From assembly GCF_027595985.1 (NCBI RefSeq), contig NC_073311.1, positions 52,677,292-52,741,291 on the forward strand: a stretch of DNA of 64,000 nucleotides, read 5' to 3'. Every line of letters starts with the position of its first letter. The first letter of the stretch is position 1. A program made the translations under genes and the position numbers. Below are positions 11,885-23,255 of this stretch, one piece after another. The notes under the pieces were generated by a model. That model was not told the origin of the DNA, made no database searches, and was given only the letters and a program-made list of their open reading frames with translations. This stretch comes from Sorex araneus (lineage: Eukaryota; Chordata; Mammalia; Eulipotyphla; Soricidae).

Positions 11885-12880
11885 TATCACTCTAAATAAA
11901 TTATTCTTACAGATTTGTAAGTTTAAAGAAAATAAATACCCGTGCGAAAATGAAAACTAATATCTGGTAGAGGAACAGGAGGGGATGTTTCTCTTTAGAA
12001 GGTGGCTCTGCTCAAGGCCCAAAAATTCAGCTGTAGGGTCCTTCCAAGGGTCACACACACAACAGTCCTATCTTCATAGACGATCCAAACCCTGGCAGGT
12101 TTTCTGAATCTGAAGGTGCCAGGGTGGAGGAGCTGGCACACAGCATGGGCCTGTGACAGCCTTTTCTGACTCTGGGTTCCCAGGCCCAATGGAAGCCCAG
12201 TGGAGGTGGAGCAGGAAAGAATGTGTTTGGAGCAGCGAAGGATGGATATTAAAAGTTTTTTTTGCCTTCGAAGAGGTGTCTTGACTAGGCCATGCCTCAA
12301 GTGGAGGAGGCAGTAGGAGAGACGGCATCTAAACTTTTGTGAAATGTATTCTTCCACCCTTTGCCTGTCTGCTACTTCCTGCTCGTCAGGCCTTCTCCAC
12401 TTGCTATTATCACTGTGTGGACGGGCAGGATATACTGTGGAATGAGGTCATCAAAGCCCTTTTCAGAGTAGGCTCTAAGAGAGGGCTATAAAGGTGATAA
12501 AGGGTTGAGGTGGGGCAGGGTATTGCCAGAGCTGCCTGTTGAGAGCGATCTGCTCTTGGTATGGAAGATAAGGGAAAGATAAGGGGAAGAGTATCATCTA
12601 GAACAAGAGCTGCTTAGTACCTCGGGAACAAGAGGTACTAAGGATTGCATCAATACCCTCTAATAAGGGATCTCATTTGCATTCACATAAGCATTGGGAA
12701 TCACAGCCAGATAAGTTTACCCAAATCCACGGTTGTTCCCCCAAAGAATATTCAATTCTTTCATCATAAATCCTCAGTCCAGAATCTGGGGGATGTGTGG
12801 GGGTTCGAATGCTGGCTGATGTGACTTCTTACCCATCAGGCCCACTGGGAGTTGAAGGCAAAACCCTACACCCTCCCTGG
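11885..12880. other. Single-copy-looking sequence
   Basis: About 1 kb without recognised repeats or exons. A possible ETV6 distal regulatory region, with no specific evidence. Confidence 0.35.
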
Positions 12881-12882
12881 TG

Positions 12883-13002
12883 ATTTTCTTTTTTCATTTT
12901 TTGGGTCACACCCGGCGATGCACAGGGGTTACTCCTGGCTCTGCATTCAGGAATTACTCCTGGCGGTGCTCGGGGGACCCTATGGGATGCTGGGAATCAA
13001 AC
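12883..13002 (-). mobile_element. SINE, 5'-truncated
   Basis: Antisense 3' two-thirds only; stops within the B-box region (GGGAATCAAAC). Confidence 0.9.
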
Positions 13003-13434
13003 TCTCCCTGGATTCTTAGGTTTTCTCTGACTGGCACTGTGCAGCGACACTCCGGGTTTCTACGATGCTGCTAATTGAGTCTTAGTCTCACCAACATCCC
13101 AGACACTGGAGTTTTCTCCTCCCGCTGCCAAGTAGCCACAGATATTGTGGGGAAGGGTGGGTGGCAGGGTTACTGTCTACACTGGCCACATCATTCTTCC
13201 TCAAGGATCCAGATCTCCCTTTTATTTAAGGAAGGCTCCATGTTTTGGATCTGAACCTTATGAAGTTGGAGATTCAATGACACCTCGGGGCAGCTGCTCC
13301 AGGGTTCAAATCAGAATTCTTTAATCCAGATTGAGGATTTCTGAGGGTAAGTCCATGTCAACTGAAACTTCAGAAGAGCTTTTATTTCTCCCATAGGACG
13401 ATAATAAGAAACTGGTCAGTAACAAAGAACAAGT

Positions 13435-14060
13435 CATTAAAAAAAAAAATTGAATCACTGAGATATAGTTACACAGTTATTCTTTCTTTCTTCCTTTTGT
13501 TATATTTTTATTTTATTTTATTTTATTTTGCTTTTTGGGTCACACCGGTGATGCTTAGGGGTTACTCCTGGCTCATGCACTTAGGAATTACTCCTGGCAG
13601 TGCTTGGAGGACCACATGGGATGCTGGGAATTGAACCCGGGTTGACTGTGTGCAAGGCAAACACCCTACACGCTGTGCTATCGCTCCAGCCCCCTACAGT
13701 TATTCTCGATTCTATTTCAAACAATGTTCCAACACCATCCCTTCACCAGTGTATATTTCGTACCACCAATATTCCACCAGTTTCCCTCCCATCCGCACCC
13801 CCAGCCCCACAGACTCCCTCTGTGGCAGATACTTTTCTTTCCCCGCGCCCCCCCCTCTCATTTCCTTTTAGGCACTGTGGTTTGCAATACTGACACTGAA
13901 AGTTACTGTGCATATCCCTTTACCGCCTTTCAGCACTTGGCTTCTGTCCACGGTGATCATCTCCAACTCTCGTTGTCACAGTGGTCCCGTCTCTGACCTA
14001 AGATCAAGCCGTCATTTTGATTATCACTGTACCGCTTGAGATCCATGTGACAGCCACGTT
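13435..14060 (-). mobile_element. L1 3' UTR, antisense, split by a SINE
   Basis: Poly-T start at 13439, TGAATCACTGAGATATAGTTAC, then CACCATCCCTTCACCAGTG and GGTTTGCAATACTGACACTG, all reverse-complement L1 3' UTR phrases. The SINE at 13484-13695 splits it. Confidence 0.8.
13484..13695 (-). mobile_element. SINE inside the antisense L1
   Basis: Target-site duplication ACAGTTATTCT at 13473-13483 and 13696-13706. Its tail has grown into TTTC and (TTTTA)n runs at 13484-13530. Confidence 0.95.
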
Positions 14061-14494
14061 TCCTATGCCACTGGCAATAAGATTGTTAAGGATGTCACTT
14101 GGTGCCTGTCACTCCAATACACCACCGTCCTCAGTGAATTCAGGGCATTTGGATCAATGACAGCATTAAGAGCTGACAGAGAAAGGCAATCACAGAACTC
14201 TACAGGGATACTAGTGTTTGCTTCAACACTGCGTTTCTTAAGCCCCAATAAAGGGAGTTTCTTCTGAAGCTTCCTAGGTCATAATTAAGGGCTAGTTGAG
14301 CAGTTCTTACATCATATACCCGCTCCGGCCTGTCAACTCCCAATCTTTTGGATCACTTCCATTTTTCACAGCATGAGAGGAATTTATGAAACGGACATAG
14401 TTATCATGAAATGGGTGATTTTCAAGCACGATTCATTAGGTAAGTTCCCTAGCTGTGTGCCGTTGAGTAACTGGGACATACTTAAAAAGTCTTT
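14061..14494. other. Sequence without recognised features
   Basis: The first part may still be L1 3' end; the rest has no recognised feature. Confidence 0.3.
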
Positions 14495-14683
14495 TCTGGG
14501 GGGTGGTGGTGGTGGTGGTGGGGAGAAACCAAACCCTGCGATGCTCAGAGGTTACTCCTGACTCTGCACTCAGGAATGAACTCCTGGTGGTGCTCAGGGG
14601 AGCATATGGAATACTGGGCGGTGAAACCTGGGTTAACCAGGTGCAATGCAAGTGCCCTACCCACTGTGCTATTACTCGGGCCC
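14495..14683 (-). mobile_element. SINE with (GGT)n tail region
   Basis: The antisense body is complete; the tail side is (GGT)n at 14502-14520 instead of poly-T. Confidence 0.8.
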
Positions 14684-14697
14684 ACTAAAAAAGTTTT

Positions 14698-14897
14698 TTT
14701 TTGTTTGTTTGTTTCATTGTTGTTGTTGTTTTCTTTTTAGGTCACACCCCGCAATGCTTAGGGGTTACTTCTGGCTCTGCACTCAGAAATTATTCCTGGC
14801 GATGCTCAGGGGACCATACGGCATGCTGGGGATCAAACTCCAGTCTGCTGTGTGCGAGACAAACACCCTCCCTGTTGTATTATCTCTCTGGTCTCTA
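14698..14897 (-). mobile_element. SINE
   Basis: Complete antisense copy; the tail is TTTG and TTG units at 14698-14730. Confidence 0.85.
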
Positions 14898-15065
14898 AAG
14901 CAGTTTTTTAAGACTGTTTTTATTACCCATCACCAGAGATTCCAATTCCCTCCACCAGCATCCCAGGGACCCCCCCCCCCCACTACCACCCATGTAAGCT
15001 CAGGTCTGGATGTAAAATCTTCAGTTCTGATGACTTTGACCATTTGTTTCTTACTATATTTCTTT

Positions 15066-15233
15066 TCTTTGTGTGTGTGTGGGGTGGAGTGCTCAGGGGT
15101 CACTCCTGGGTGGACTTGGGCGACCATATATGGTGCCAGGGATCAAATCCGGTCCAGCCACGTGCATCGGCTTTGCACAAGTACTCAGAGATGGCAATTT
15201 TCCTTCTCCATTGTGCTATTTCTCCAGCCCCCA
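15066..15233 (-). mobile_element. Old SINE with internal insertion
   Basis: Antisense body with about 25 extra bases near the head. Confidence 0.7.
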
Positions 15234-15388
15234 GGTGTCTTTTATTTTCCACATATGGGAGAGGTCTTTCTTTCTTTTTCTTTTTCTAACAGCTGCTTAT
15301 CTTTGTTTTTTACAGGTATGTAAATTATAAATTAATAGTATGAATAGTTGTTTGATAATACATTTTTAAATTTACATGAAATAGGTAA

Positions 15389-15641
15389 ATCCTGTCACTG
15401 TCACTGTCATCCCATTGCTCATTGATTTGCTCGAGCGGGCACCAGTAACATCTCCATCGTGAGACTTCTTGTTACTGTTTTTGGCATATTGAATACGCAA
15501 CAGGTAGCTTGCCAGGCTCTGCTGTGTGGGCGAGATACTCTTGGTAGCTTGCCAGGCTCTCCGAGAGGGGCGGAGGAATCGAACCCGGGTTGGCCGTGTA
15601 CAAGGTAAAAGCTCTACCCACTGCGCTATAGCTCCCGGCCA
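15389..15641 (-). mobile_element. SINE, long variant
   Basis: Starts (CTGTCA)n and contains CGAGCGGGCACCAGTAAC and TTGGCATATTGAATACG. Ends in a tRNA-like head with GAACCCGGGTTGGCC. Same architecture as 3012-3268. Confidence 0.9.
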
Positions 15642-15694
15642 GATAAATAAATATGTAACATTTAGTTAATAGTGAAGAGGAATAAGAAAAAAAT

Positions 15695-15862
15695 GCGGGG
15701 GTGTTTGGGTCACACCTGGAGATGCTCAGGGCTTTCTCCTGGCTCTGAGCCCAGGGATATCTCCTGGTGGTGCTCAGGGAACCAAATGGGATGCTGAGGA
15801 TTGAACATGGGTCAGCTGTATGCTAGGCAAGCACTCTGACTGACGTACCATCTCTCCAACCC
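15695..15862 (-). mobile_element. Old SINE
   Basis: Full antisense span, diverged. Confidence 0.8.
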
Positions 15863-16189
15863 AGAACTAAGGAAAATTTAAAATAAAAATAAAAATACAA
15901 AAGTGGTTTATCTTAAAAAGGGACCGTTGGCTTTACATTAGGAAATATCTTTAGCTTCTGCTTAAGTATCTGTATTAATAAGTGAAATATTGTAATAAAA
16001 ATATCTATGAATGTAAAAAACAAAACACCTGATCAGACAGAGCATTCAATGTAAATGAAAAGTTAATTCATTATTGAAAACATAAAATCTCCTATCGAGC
16101 TAGGAATAAACAAACCTTTCTTAGTCTAGTGGAGGGCAGTGATGAGTGAAAGCCACAGTCACTGCCAAGTGCTCAGAAGTTTGTCTCGT

Positions 16190-16335
16190 CTTTTAAAGAA
16201 GCTCTTTTAATGCTTCTTGCAAAACTGGTTTCAAGGCTATGAATTCCCTAAGCTGCTGTCTATGAAGCTCTGCATTGTTCCTTCAAATCTGAATGATAAT
16301 TTAGCTGGATAGAGTATTCTCGGTATACCAGAAGA
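16190..16335 (-). mobile_element. Ancient L1 fragment (L1M-type 5' region)
   Basis: TTTTAATGCTTCTTGCAAAACTGG and TTTAGCTGGATAGAGTATTC match the reverse complement of the 5' region of old mammalian L1 elements. Confidence 0.6.
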
Positions 16336-17350
16336 ATTTGATGGTGGAGACAGGGAAGTGGTCAATCAAAGCCGGGGAGGGAAGGTTACAGGAAAGAGAG
16401 AGGATAAGCTGTAAGTGCACACAGAGGTTGGGGAACAGGCTACGCATCCGAGATAAAAGAGAGCGGCGTGCCAAAAGTTATTCTGGGGTTCACTATATTG
16501 GTGGTTGCTAATGCAATAACATTAGTGAGAAAGTGACATATGAGGAAGCCACAGAAGGCACATGGAAGTCAGAGATTTGATGGTTAGCTGGGAAAATGTG
16601 GCAAAAATACCGCAAAATTCTAACAATGTAAGTGCCATTGGGGGCTTATGAGAAGTGAATGATCTCACCAATTACTTGGTAGAGGAACTGTTGGGCTGGG
16701 TTGAACAAAACGCTTTCCTAGAAGTCCCTTCTTTGTATCTCATTTTGTGGGCACTCGAGAGGTTCTTGGGTGATCTGGAGGGCTGAAATGAAGTGGCCGA
16801 CATTTATTTGGTAGCCCCCACTCACTGTCACATTATCTGCCGCCTCACCTAACGGGGGTGTCCCAGCAGCTGAGCATATACTTGGGCTACCTTTGCCAAA
16901 TGTCTTTCAGCATCTGAAACTCCGAGCCTGGGCAGTGAGTTCCTTGCTGGACAAAGAAAGGGCCTCAGCTCATGGAGGACACGCACACCATCAATGTCAG
17001 CAGCAAGGAGAACTGACACGAGTTTCAGTTCACCCTCACGAGATCTGGCTCACGCTCTTAAGTCCCAACTTCTTTCATCCACTTTACATCCATTCTTTCT
17101 TCTCAACCACCTGCCATGTATGTACACATGTATCAGTCAGCATGTAGAGAAGTGATCACTATATATGTGTATGTACTATACACATCACACGGTAAACCTG
17201 CTTTTCTGCTTGTTGATTGATGTAATCAGGGAAATATATAGACTCGGCCAGTGATTATCTACACTTCAAAAATCTTTATCTTATTTGTATTCTCAAATGT
17301 TCATTCTCCCCCACTTCTTGTCCTCCTCCTCACTCTTGTCTTTTGCTCTG
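16336..17350. other. Single-copy-looking sequence
   Basis: About 1 kb without recognised repeats. No exon supported. Confidence 0.35.
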
Positions 17351-17351
17351 T

Positions 17352-17487
17352 TTCGGGGCTTTGTCTAGCTGTGCTCAGGAATTAATCCCTGAGTGGGGAC
17401 TGAAGGACCAGGTGGTTCCAGGAATTGAACTTGGGGCTCCTGTGTGCAAATCCTGGGCGCAGCCCTTGGAGCCACCTCCCTGGCCCT
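17352..17487 (-). mobile_element. Old SINE
   Basis: CTGTGCTCAGGAATTAATCC and CCAGGAATTGAACTTGGGG preserved in antisense order. Confidence 0.65.
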
Positions 17488-17717
17488 CATCACTCTTTTG
17501 AAGGATAAAGATGAGACATTCTGGCCCCGCTTCTGGTTTGTAAGTCACAAGGGACCACAATCCATTCCCTGACATCCAGAACATATTCCTGGACCTCTGT
17601 TGGGGATTTCCCTGCTAAATGGCTCAGTTTCAACCCTCTCCTGGCCTCATCGCTAGGACCCACCCTTTCATCTTTTTCACAGCATCATAAAGGGAAATTA
17701 TATATATACATATATGC

Positions 17718-17976
17718 GTCTCAGAGAGCCCGGCAAGCTACCGAGAGTATCCTGTCCACAGGGTAGAGTCTGGCAAGCTCCCTGGGGCATATTCGATATG
17801 CCAAATACAGTAACAATAATAGGTCTCATTCCCCCAACCCGGAAAAGAGCCTCCAATCATTGGGGAAATACAAGTAAGGAGAGGCTGCTAAAGTCTCAGA
17901 ACTGGGACGAATGGAGATGTTACTGGCGCCTGCTCGAGTAAATGGATGAACAACGGAATGACAGTGATACAGTGAT
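17718..17976 (+). mobile_element. SINE, long variant with extra 80-bp block, head missing
   Basis: Begins inside the second body (AGAGAGCCCGGCAAGCTACC). Between ACAGTAACAATA and GGAGATGTTACTGG it has about 80 bases absent from the copies at 3012 and 15389. Likely a separate subfamily. Confidence 0.75.
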
Positions 17977-18038
17977 AACATCCAGAGCAAACCAGATAAT
18001 CTTCGTAATTATGGTGTTTAACCATAACCATAATATTA

Positions 18039-18192
18039 GGGGCCACAGGTGGTACAGGGGGGTATGGCATTTGCCTTGCAGATGGTCAACCCAAGTACTG
18101 CACAGACCGCCTTGAACACTGCCCAAAGCAATCCCTGAGCACAGAGCCAGAAGTAAGGGCTATGCACCACTGGGTGTGGTTCCCAAACAACA
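18039..18192 (+). mobile_element. Old SINE
   Basis: Diverged plus-strand copy with GGGGTATGGCATTTGCCTTG and tail AAACAACAACAAA. Confidence 0.7.
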
Positions 18193-18555
18193 ACAAAAGT
18201 CAGATGAGAGCAAAAAGAAAGTGAACTAAACTCCAGAAACTTCATACGAGAGAAAAGATTCACTGGTGGCTGGCACCCAAGAGAAGAGGAATTTGTTATG
18301 GGTCCATTTCAAGTAGAAATGTACCTAACTTTGAATAGATTTTAATGGTCGCATGTGGGCTGGAATTCAGAGGTGAGTCTGGACAACTCTTCCTCCGAAT
18401 TATTTCTCCTAGATTCACCAACTCTGGGGTAGAAGCACAGGAACATGGGCGATGGAGAGTGAAGAGAACCTCAAATGCAATGGGCTTTCGAGTCCTGGGG
18501 AAGCCTGGGCATAGCTCAGCGCAAAGTGCCCGCTTTGCAAAAGTGAAGCTATGAG

Positions 18556-18732
18556 GGGCTGGAGCAATAGCACAGCGGGTAGGGCATTTGCCTTGCACAC
18601 GGCCGACCCGGGTTCGATTCCCAGCATCCCATATGGTCCCCTGAGCACCGCCAGGAGTGATTCCTGAGTGCAGAGCCAGGAGTAACCCCTGTGCATCGCC
18701 AGGTGTGACCCAAAAAGCAAAAAAAAAAAAAA
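18556..18732 (+). mobile_element. SINE, reference full-length copy (shrew SOR family)
   Basis: Best example of the family. The tRNA-derived head has an A box TAGCACAGCGG (18568-18578) and B box GGTTCGATTCC (18611-18621). A body with CCATATGGTCCCCTGAGCAC follows, then GTGTGACCCAAAAAGC and an A-tail. The perfect target-site duplication AAAGTGAAGCTATGAG (18540-18555 and 18733-18748) shows L1-type retroposition. Such copies are transcribed, if at all, by RNA polymerase III and encode nothing. Family name is from recognition, not a search. Confidence 0.95.
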
Positions 18733-18960
18733 AAAGTGAAGCTATGAGTTTGATCCCCAGTGCCACCCGCGTGTGCTGAGCATGGGCCTGCCAGCACTGC
18801 CCTCTGGGCTGCCTGATGCCTTGATAAAGTGGGCAAGGACCACAGCCAGCGTGCAAGCATCACAGCAGGGGTGGGTGCGCTCTCCCGTCACACAGTAATG
18901 ATAACTGTTAGTATTACACTAATGACATACAGTGTCTTTAACCCTATCTCTCTCGTTTCC

Positions 18961-19103
18961 CTTTGGGCCATAAGAGTGGTACTCACGGGTGACTCCTGGC
19001 TCTGTGCTCAGGGTTGATCCTAAGACCTGAAACTGGGCTTCCCTCATGCAAAATCTGTACTTCCTGCATGCAAAGACAGACATTGGTTAATCTCCCTGCT
19101 CCT
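18961..19103 (-). mobile_element. Old SINE
   Basis: GACTCCTGGCTCTGTGCTCAGG and a degraded head; 5' and 3' ends uncertain. Confidence 0.55.
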
Positions 19104-19146
19104 TTATTATTATAGTATATTTTATGTTATTTTAAAAATTTTATTT

Positions 19147-19319
19147 AATTTTTTTGCTTTTAGGGTCATACCCGGCAATGCACAGGCGTTACTCCTCACT
19201 ATACACTCAGGAATTACTCCTGGCAGTGCTCCGGGGACCATATGGGATGCTGGGAATCGAACCCGGTTGGCTGTGTGCAAAGCAAAATGCCCTACCCACT
19301 GTATTATCGCTCCAGCCCC
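19147..19319 (-). mobile_element. SINE
   Basis: Complete antisense copy, first of three in a row in the same orientation. Confidence 0.9.
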
Positions 19320-19335
19320 TATATTATATTTTATT

Positions 19336-19497
19336 TATTTTTGCCATACCTGACAGCATCAGGGCTTACTCCTGGCTCTATACTCAGGAATCAATCCCGG
19401 TGGGGGTTTAGAGGGCTATATGGGGTGCTGGTGATTGAATCTGAGTTGGCCACATCCAAGGCAAATGCCTTATTCACTGTACTATCTCTCCAGTCCA
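19336..19497 (-). mobile_element. Old SINE
   Basis: Second of three; GCCATACCTGACAGCATCAG start shows heavy divergence. Confidence 0.8.
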
Positions 19498-19684
19498 TTA
19501 TTATTATTATTATTATTATTTTGGATTTCGGGCCACATCCAGTGGTGCTCAGTATTTGCTCCTGGCTCTGCACTCAGGATCACTCCTGGTGGTGCTCGGG
19601 TATCACATGGGATGTGCAGGATCAAACCCAGTTCAGCCATGGGCAAGGCAAGCACCCTACCTGCTCTACAATCTCTCCAGCACC
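19498..19684 (-). mobile_element. SINE with (ATT)n tail
   Basis: Third of three; the tail side is (ATT)n at 19498-19521. Confidence 0.85.
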
Positions 19685-19907
19685 TTTACTCTACAGGCTT
19701 ATAAAGGGGTAGGACTACCAAGAGAAAGTACCAGGCATTCAGCCAAAAAAGACTAGGGGGTGAGGTCTGGCGATGAGTCCAGGAGACGGGAGATTCTTCC
19801 CCGAGGTTTGAAACTGAGTCATTTAGAAGGCAAGTCCCCCAAGAACAGCAGCTCTAAGATTTACTATAGGAAACGTCCTGATCCTGCCCTCAAAACCTTT
19901 AAAACCA

Positions 19908-20115
19908 GGGCTGGAGCGATAGTACAGCAGGTGGAGTTTTGCTGTGCACGCACAGATCCTGGTTTATCTGCATCTCATATGTTTGCTCAGTCAGTACTGA
20001 GCACCAAGCACCAAGCACTGCCAGGAGTAATCTCTGGGTGCAGAGCCAGGAATAACTCCTGAGCATCCCCAACCTCCGAGGGCGACCCCAAAACAAACAA
20101 ACAAAAACAAACAAA
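19908..20115 (+). mobile_element. SINE with insertion after B box
   Basis: Normal head, then about 30 extra bases, normal body, and (AAAC)n tail at 20090-20115. Confidence 0.8.
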
Positions 20116-20214
20116 TTAAAACCTGTGGTAAACTGAGTGAAAATTAAACAATGACCAATTTAGTTTAATTACAGATCTTATCAACTCATTGCTAATTCTG
20201 CTGTCTTTTTAAAA

Positions 20215-20500
20215 AAATATTTATTTATTTTTATTTTTGATTCATTGTGAGATAAGTTACAAAGCTTTCATGTTTGAGTTTCAGTCCTACAATGATCAAA
20301 CACCCATCCCTCCACCAGTGCACATTTTCCACTACCAATGTGCCCAGTACTCTCTCCCATATCCCAGCTCTCCCCCTGCCTCCACAGCAGACAATTTCCC
20401 CCATACTCTCTCTCTACTTTTGGGCATTATGGTTTGCAACACAGATACTGAGAGGCTGTCACGTTTGGTCCTGTATCTGCTGTCTTTATTGGAGAAGACG
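20215..20500 (-). mobile_element. L1 3' UTR, antisense
   Basis: GATTCATTGTGAGATAAGTTAC, CCATCCCTCCACCAGTGCAC and GGTTTGCAACACAGATACTG are reverse-complement L1 3'-end phrases, with A-tail remnant at 20210-20238. Confidence 0.8.
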
Positions 20501-20619
20501 CCTAGTCCTTTCCTGAGGAAAATAGAATTTAATTCAATGTCTAGTGTCTTTTGCATAAACTGTTCAAATAATAGTGAAAAATATCTACACTCACACAAAA
20601 GCAAGAAAAGTTAAGCCAT

Positions 20620-20815
20620 GGGGCCAGAATGATACTATAGCAGGTAGCCAACTTGGGTTCAAGCCCCAGTATCCCATATGGTCCGCCAAGGACCACCAGG
20701 AGTAAATCCTGAGTGCAGAGCCAGGAGTAACCCCTGAGCTTTGCCAGGTGTGACCCAAAAAAGCAAAAAAAAAAAACAAAACAAAACAAAAAAACAAGGA
20801 AAGAGAAAAAGAAAA
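20620..20815 (+). mobile_element. SINE with internal deletion
   Basis: The part between A and B boxes is missing (GCAGGTAGCCAACTTGGGTTC). (AAAAC)n and AAAG-rich tail. Flanks GAAAAGTTAAGCCA and GAAAACTTAAGCCA are the probable target-site duplication. Confidence 0.85.
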
Positions 20816-20895
20816 GAAAACTTAAGCCAGGATCAAGTATGAAAACCATCAATTAAAAATTAGTCAATCAATTAATTAGAAATTAATCAAGAAAG

Positions 20896-21063
20896 GCTGG
20901 AGCAATAACACAGCAGGTAGGACGTTTGCCTTGCACATGGCCGACCCGGGTTCGATTCCCAGCATCCCATATGGTACTTTGAGCACCACCAGGGGTGATT
21001 CCTCAGTGCAGAGCCAGGAGCAACCCCTGTGCATCGCCAGGTGTGACCCAAAAAGAAAAAAAA
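20896..21063 (+). mobile_element. SINE
   Basis: Complete; flanked by AGAAATTAATCAAGAAAGG and AGAAATTAATCTTGAAAGG, a diverged target-site duplication. Confidence 0.9.
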
Positions 21064-21598
21064 GAAATTAATCTTGAAAGGTACATATTAAATAAAAAAA
21101 AGAAAGGTACATATTTGAATTATCACAGTATGACAAATATATTAAAGGACTGATAGGCAAGACGGAAACTACATAAGAAGACACTGGCAATTTTAGAAAA
21201 GTGGTAAGAGCAAAAATACATGCACGCTAAGAATACAAAATGGAGTATCTGGAGTAAAGCATTAGATAATGGACTTAATAAACGGGATAGTTCAGTGGAA
21301 GAAAACAAATACAAAGTATCCAAATTGAAAGAAAAAGGAAAAAGAAAAACACTCAGTATTTGAGATCTACAAAGCAATGTCACAGCTGTCTGATCTGTCT
21401 GACGTTTATGTCAACAGGATACAAATGGAAAGATAGAAGGAGAGGAGAGAATGGCAGAAAAAAAATTCAAAGATGGTAGTTTTCCCAAATATAATAAAAG
21501 TTTTCATTTTACAGGCCCAAGAACTTAGCATCAAGAAGAATGATTGCAAAGAAACCACACATAGACACAACCTGGTAAAAAAAAAAATTATAATTTTG

Positions 21599-21743
21599 TA
21601 TTTGGGCCCTACCCCAAGATGCTCAAGGGTTACTTCTGGAATAACTCCTGGCAGTGCTGGGGGCCGTATGGGATGCCGGGACCAAACCCCAGGTTGGCCG
21701 TGTGTAAGTTAAGCGCTCTACCATTAGTTATCTCTTTGGCCGC
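21599..21743 (-). mobile_element. SINE inside the ancient L1
   Basis: Antisense body (TTTGGGCCCTACCCCAAGATG to TCTCTTTGGCC), diverged. Confidence 0.8.
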
Positions 21744-22135
21744 CTGGCCAAAACTCTGAAAAACAAAATTACAGTGTAGGTAGAGGAGCTAATTCAGGGA
21801 ACTAAACTGTGAATCACAAATGACTTTTTAATAAAAAGTAAAGGAGACAGTGACATGCTTAAGGAGCCAAAAGGAAAACAAAAATCTGTCAGCCTAAAAA
21901 ATTTATATGTAGGGAAGAGTATCCTTCAAAGCTGATTATTAAATAAAGATTCCTTCACACACTCAGAGCTGAGGCTTCCTCTCCACCAAACCACTTCAAG
22001 AAATGCCAAGAGATGTTTTTGAGGTTCAGAGAAATGATCAGGTCTCCAAGGAGGAATTTAAAAGCAGCGAAATGGACAAATATCTAGACAAAATAAAGAG
22101 ATATGTATTTTAGTACTTAAATGATATACTCATTT

Positions 22136-22200
22136 CTAATTTTTAAAATTTTAAATTAAATTTTAATTTAAATTAAATTTAAAATTAAACTTTTAAAAAT
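22136..22200. repeat. AT-only imperfect palindromic stretch
   Basis: About 60 bases of A/T with nested TTTAATTTAAATTAAA symmetry; could extrude or act as a DNA-unwinding element. Low complexity makes this weak. Confidence 0.5.
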
Positions 22201-22449
22201 CTACGGTAGATTCTATGACGTGTGTAAATATAAGCATCATAAAGAATGGAATTAGTTATTTTAAGTTTCAAATGTATTCAAGATGCTCTGATAATTAAAG
22301 ATGTCAGTTGTAGTTTCTGGGGCAACCATTCAACAAAAAGTCAGAAAGGCAATCTACGAATTAAAATAGAAGATGTAGAGAAAAACGTATTTATTCTCCA
22401 AATTTCAGAAAATGAGGAATAGAGAAACAATAAATGGAAATGAATGAAT

Positions 22450-23060
22450 GAAAAAAACTTTCCTCACTCTATAATTATTGAACACAGAATGGTTTTGAAA
22501 TTAGCTTTTGCTACAACTTGGTGACATTTATGAATTCAAAGTAAAACTACAAAGCAAACTAGAGCTCTTTGTACAGCTTATCCTGCATTTAAATTATTTT
22601 GACACAACTAATATGATTCGAATCACAAATAAAATCAAGCTCCTTCATACACCCCTCTTGTTGTGAAGTTAAAACAAGAACCAAGTTTTCCATCCCATCA
22701 ACTTATAGCACGTATATTTTCCTGAACGGAAAACTACCCTTCCAACAGTGGCTTTCGGATTTCAACGCAAGTAAAAAAGAAAGTGTCATATTTAAAATAC
22801 TCTGTGCCATTGAAGCACTTCTTCCTAGCCATCAATTGGAAGTGATTAATCTTCAAAGCAATGTATTCAGAAGGAGAAATATCTCAAACTTACAGAAATC
22901 TAGTAGAGCTCTCTAGATGACTATGCGGTGTATACATTCAAGGAAAATCATAGCTCAGAGACTGATATATTTGGCAGCCTCTACCTGGGATAAAAGAAGT
23001 ATGGAAAATCTCATTAGTCAGAACATTAAACATTTGCAATCAGCTTTCTGTGTGTTTGTT
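22450..23060. other. AT-rich sequence without recognised features
   Basis: Nothing recognised. Confidence 0.35.
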
Positions 23061-23255
23061 TTAGGGCCACACCCGGAGTTGTTGGTTTATCTCCCCAGCC
23101 CCTGCAATCAATTTTGTTTATTTGTTTATACCCCACACCTCATGGTGCTGGGTTGGGGGGAGGGGAGGGAGGTGGCTCCCTTGGGCTTGGGCACCAAGTG
23201 GTACCAAGTGGTGATTGGAAAAAAGGCCTGTGAAATCGTTTCTCCAATCCTGCAA
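23061..23255 (-). mobile_element. Two old SINE fragments
   Basis: TTAGGGCCACACCCGGAGTTG to TCTCCCCAGCCCC (23061-23103) looks like an internally deleted copy. A second, very diverged one follows to about 23255. Confidence 0.5.

Larger units (their letters stand above)
21100..22450 (+). mobile_element. Ancient L1 5' region (L1M-type), interrupted by a SINE
   Basis: Phrases such as AAGAAACCACACATAGACAC, CTGTCAGCCTAAAAAATTTAT, AGAGTATCCTTCAAAGC and CTACAAAGCAATGTCACAG match the 5' part of old mammalian L1 elements in order. No ORF is preserved. The right boundary is uncertain. Confidence 0.6.

Noticed and set aside
18556-18630. tRNA gene prediction from the A and B boxes
   Set aside because: The boxes belong to the SINE head; no cloverleaf or anticodon stem is evident, and dozens of copies exist.
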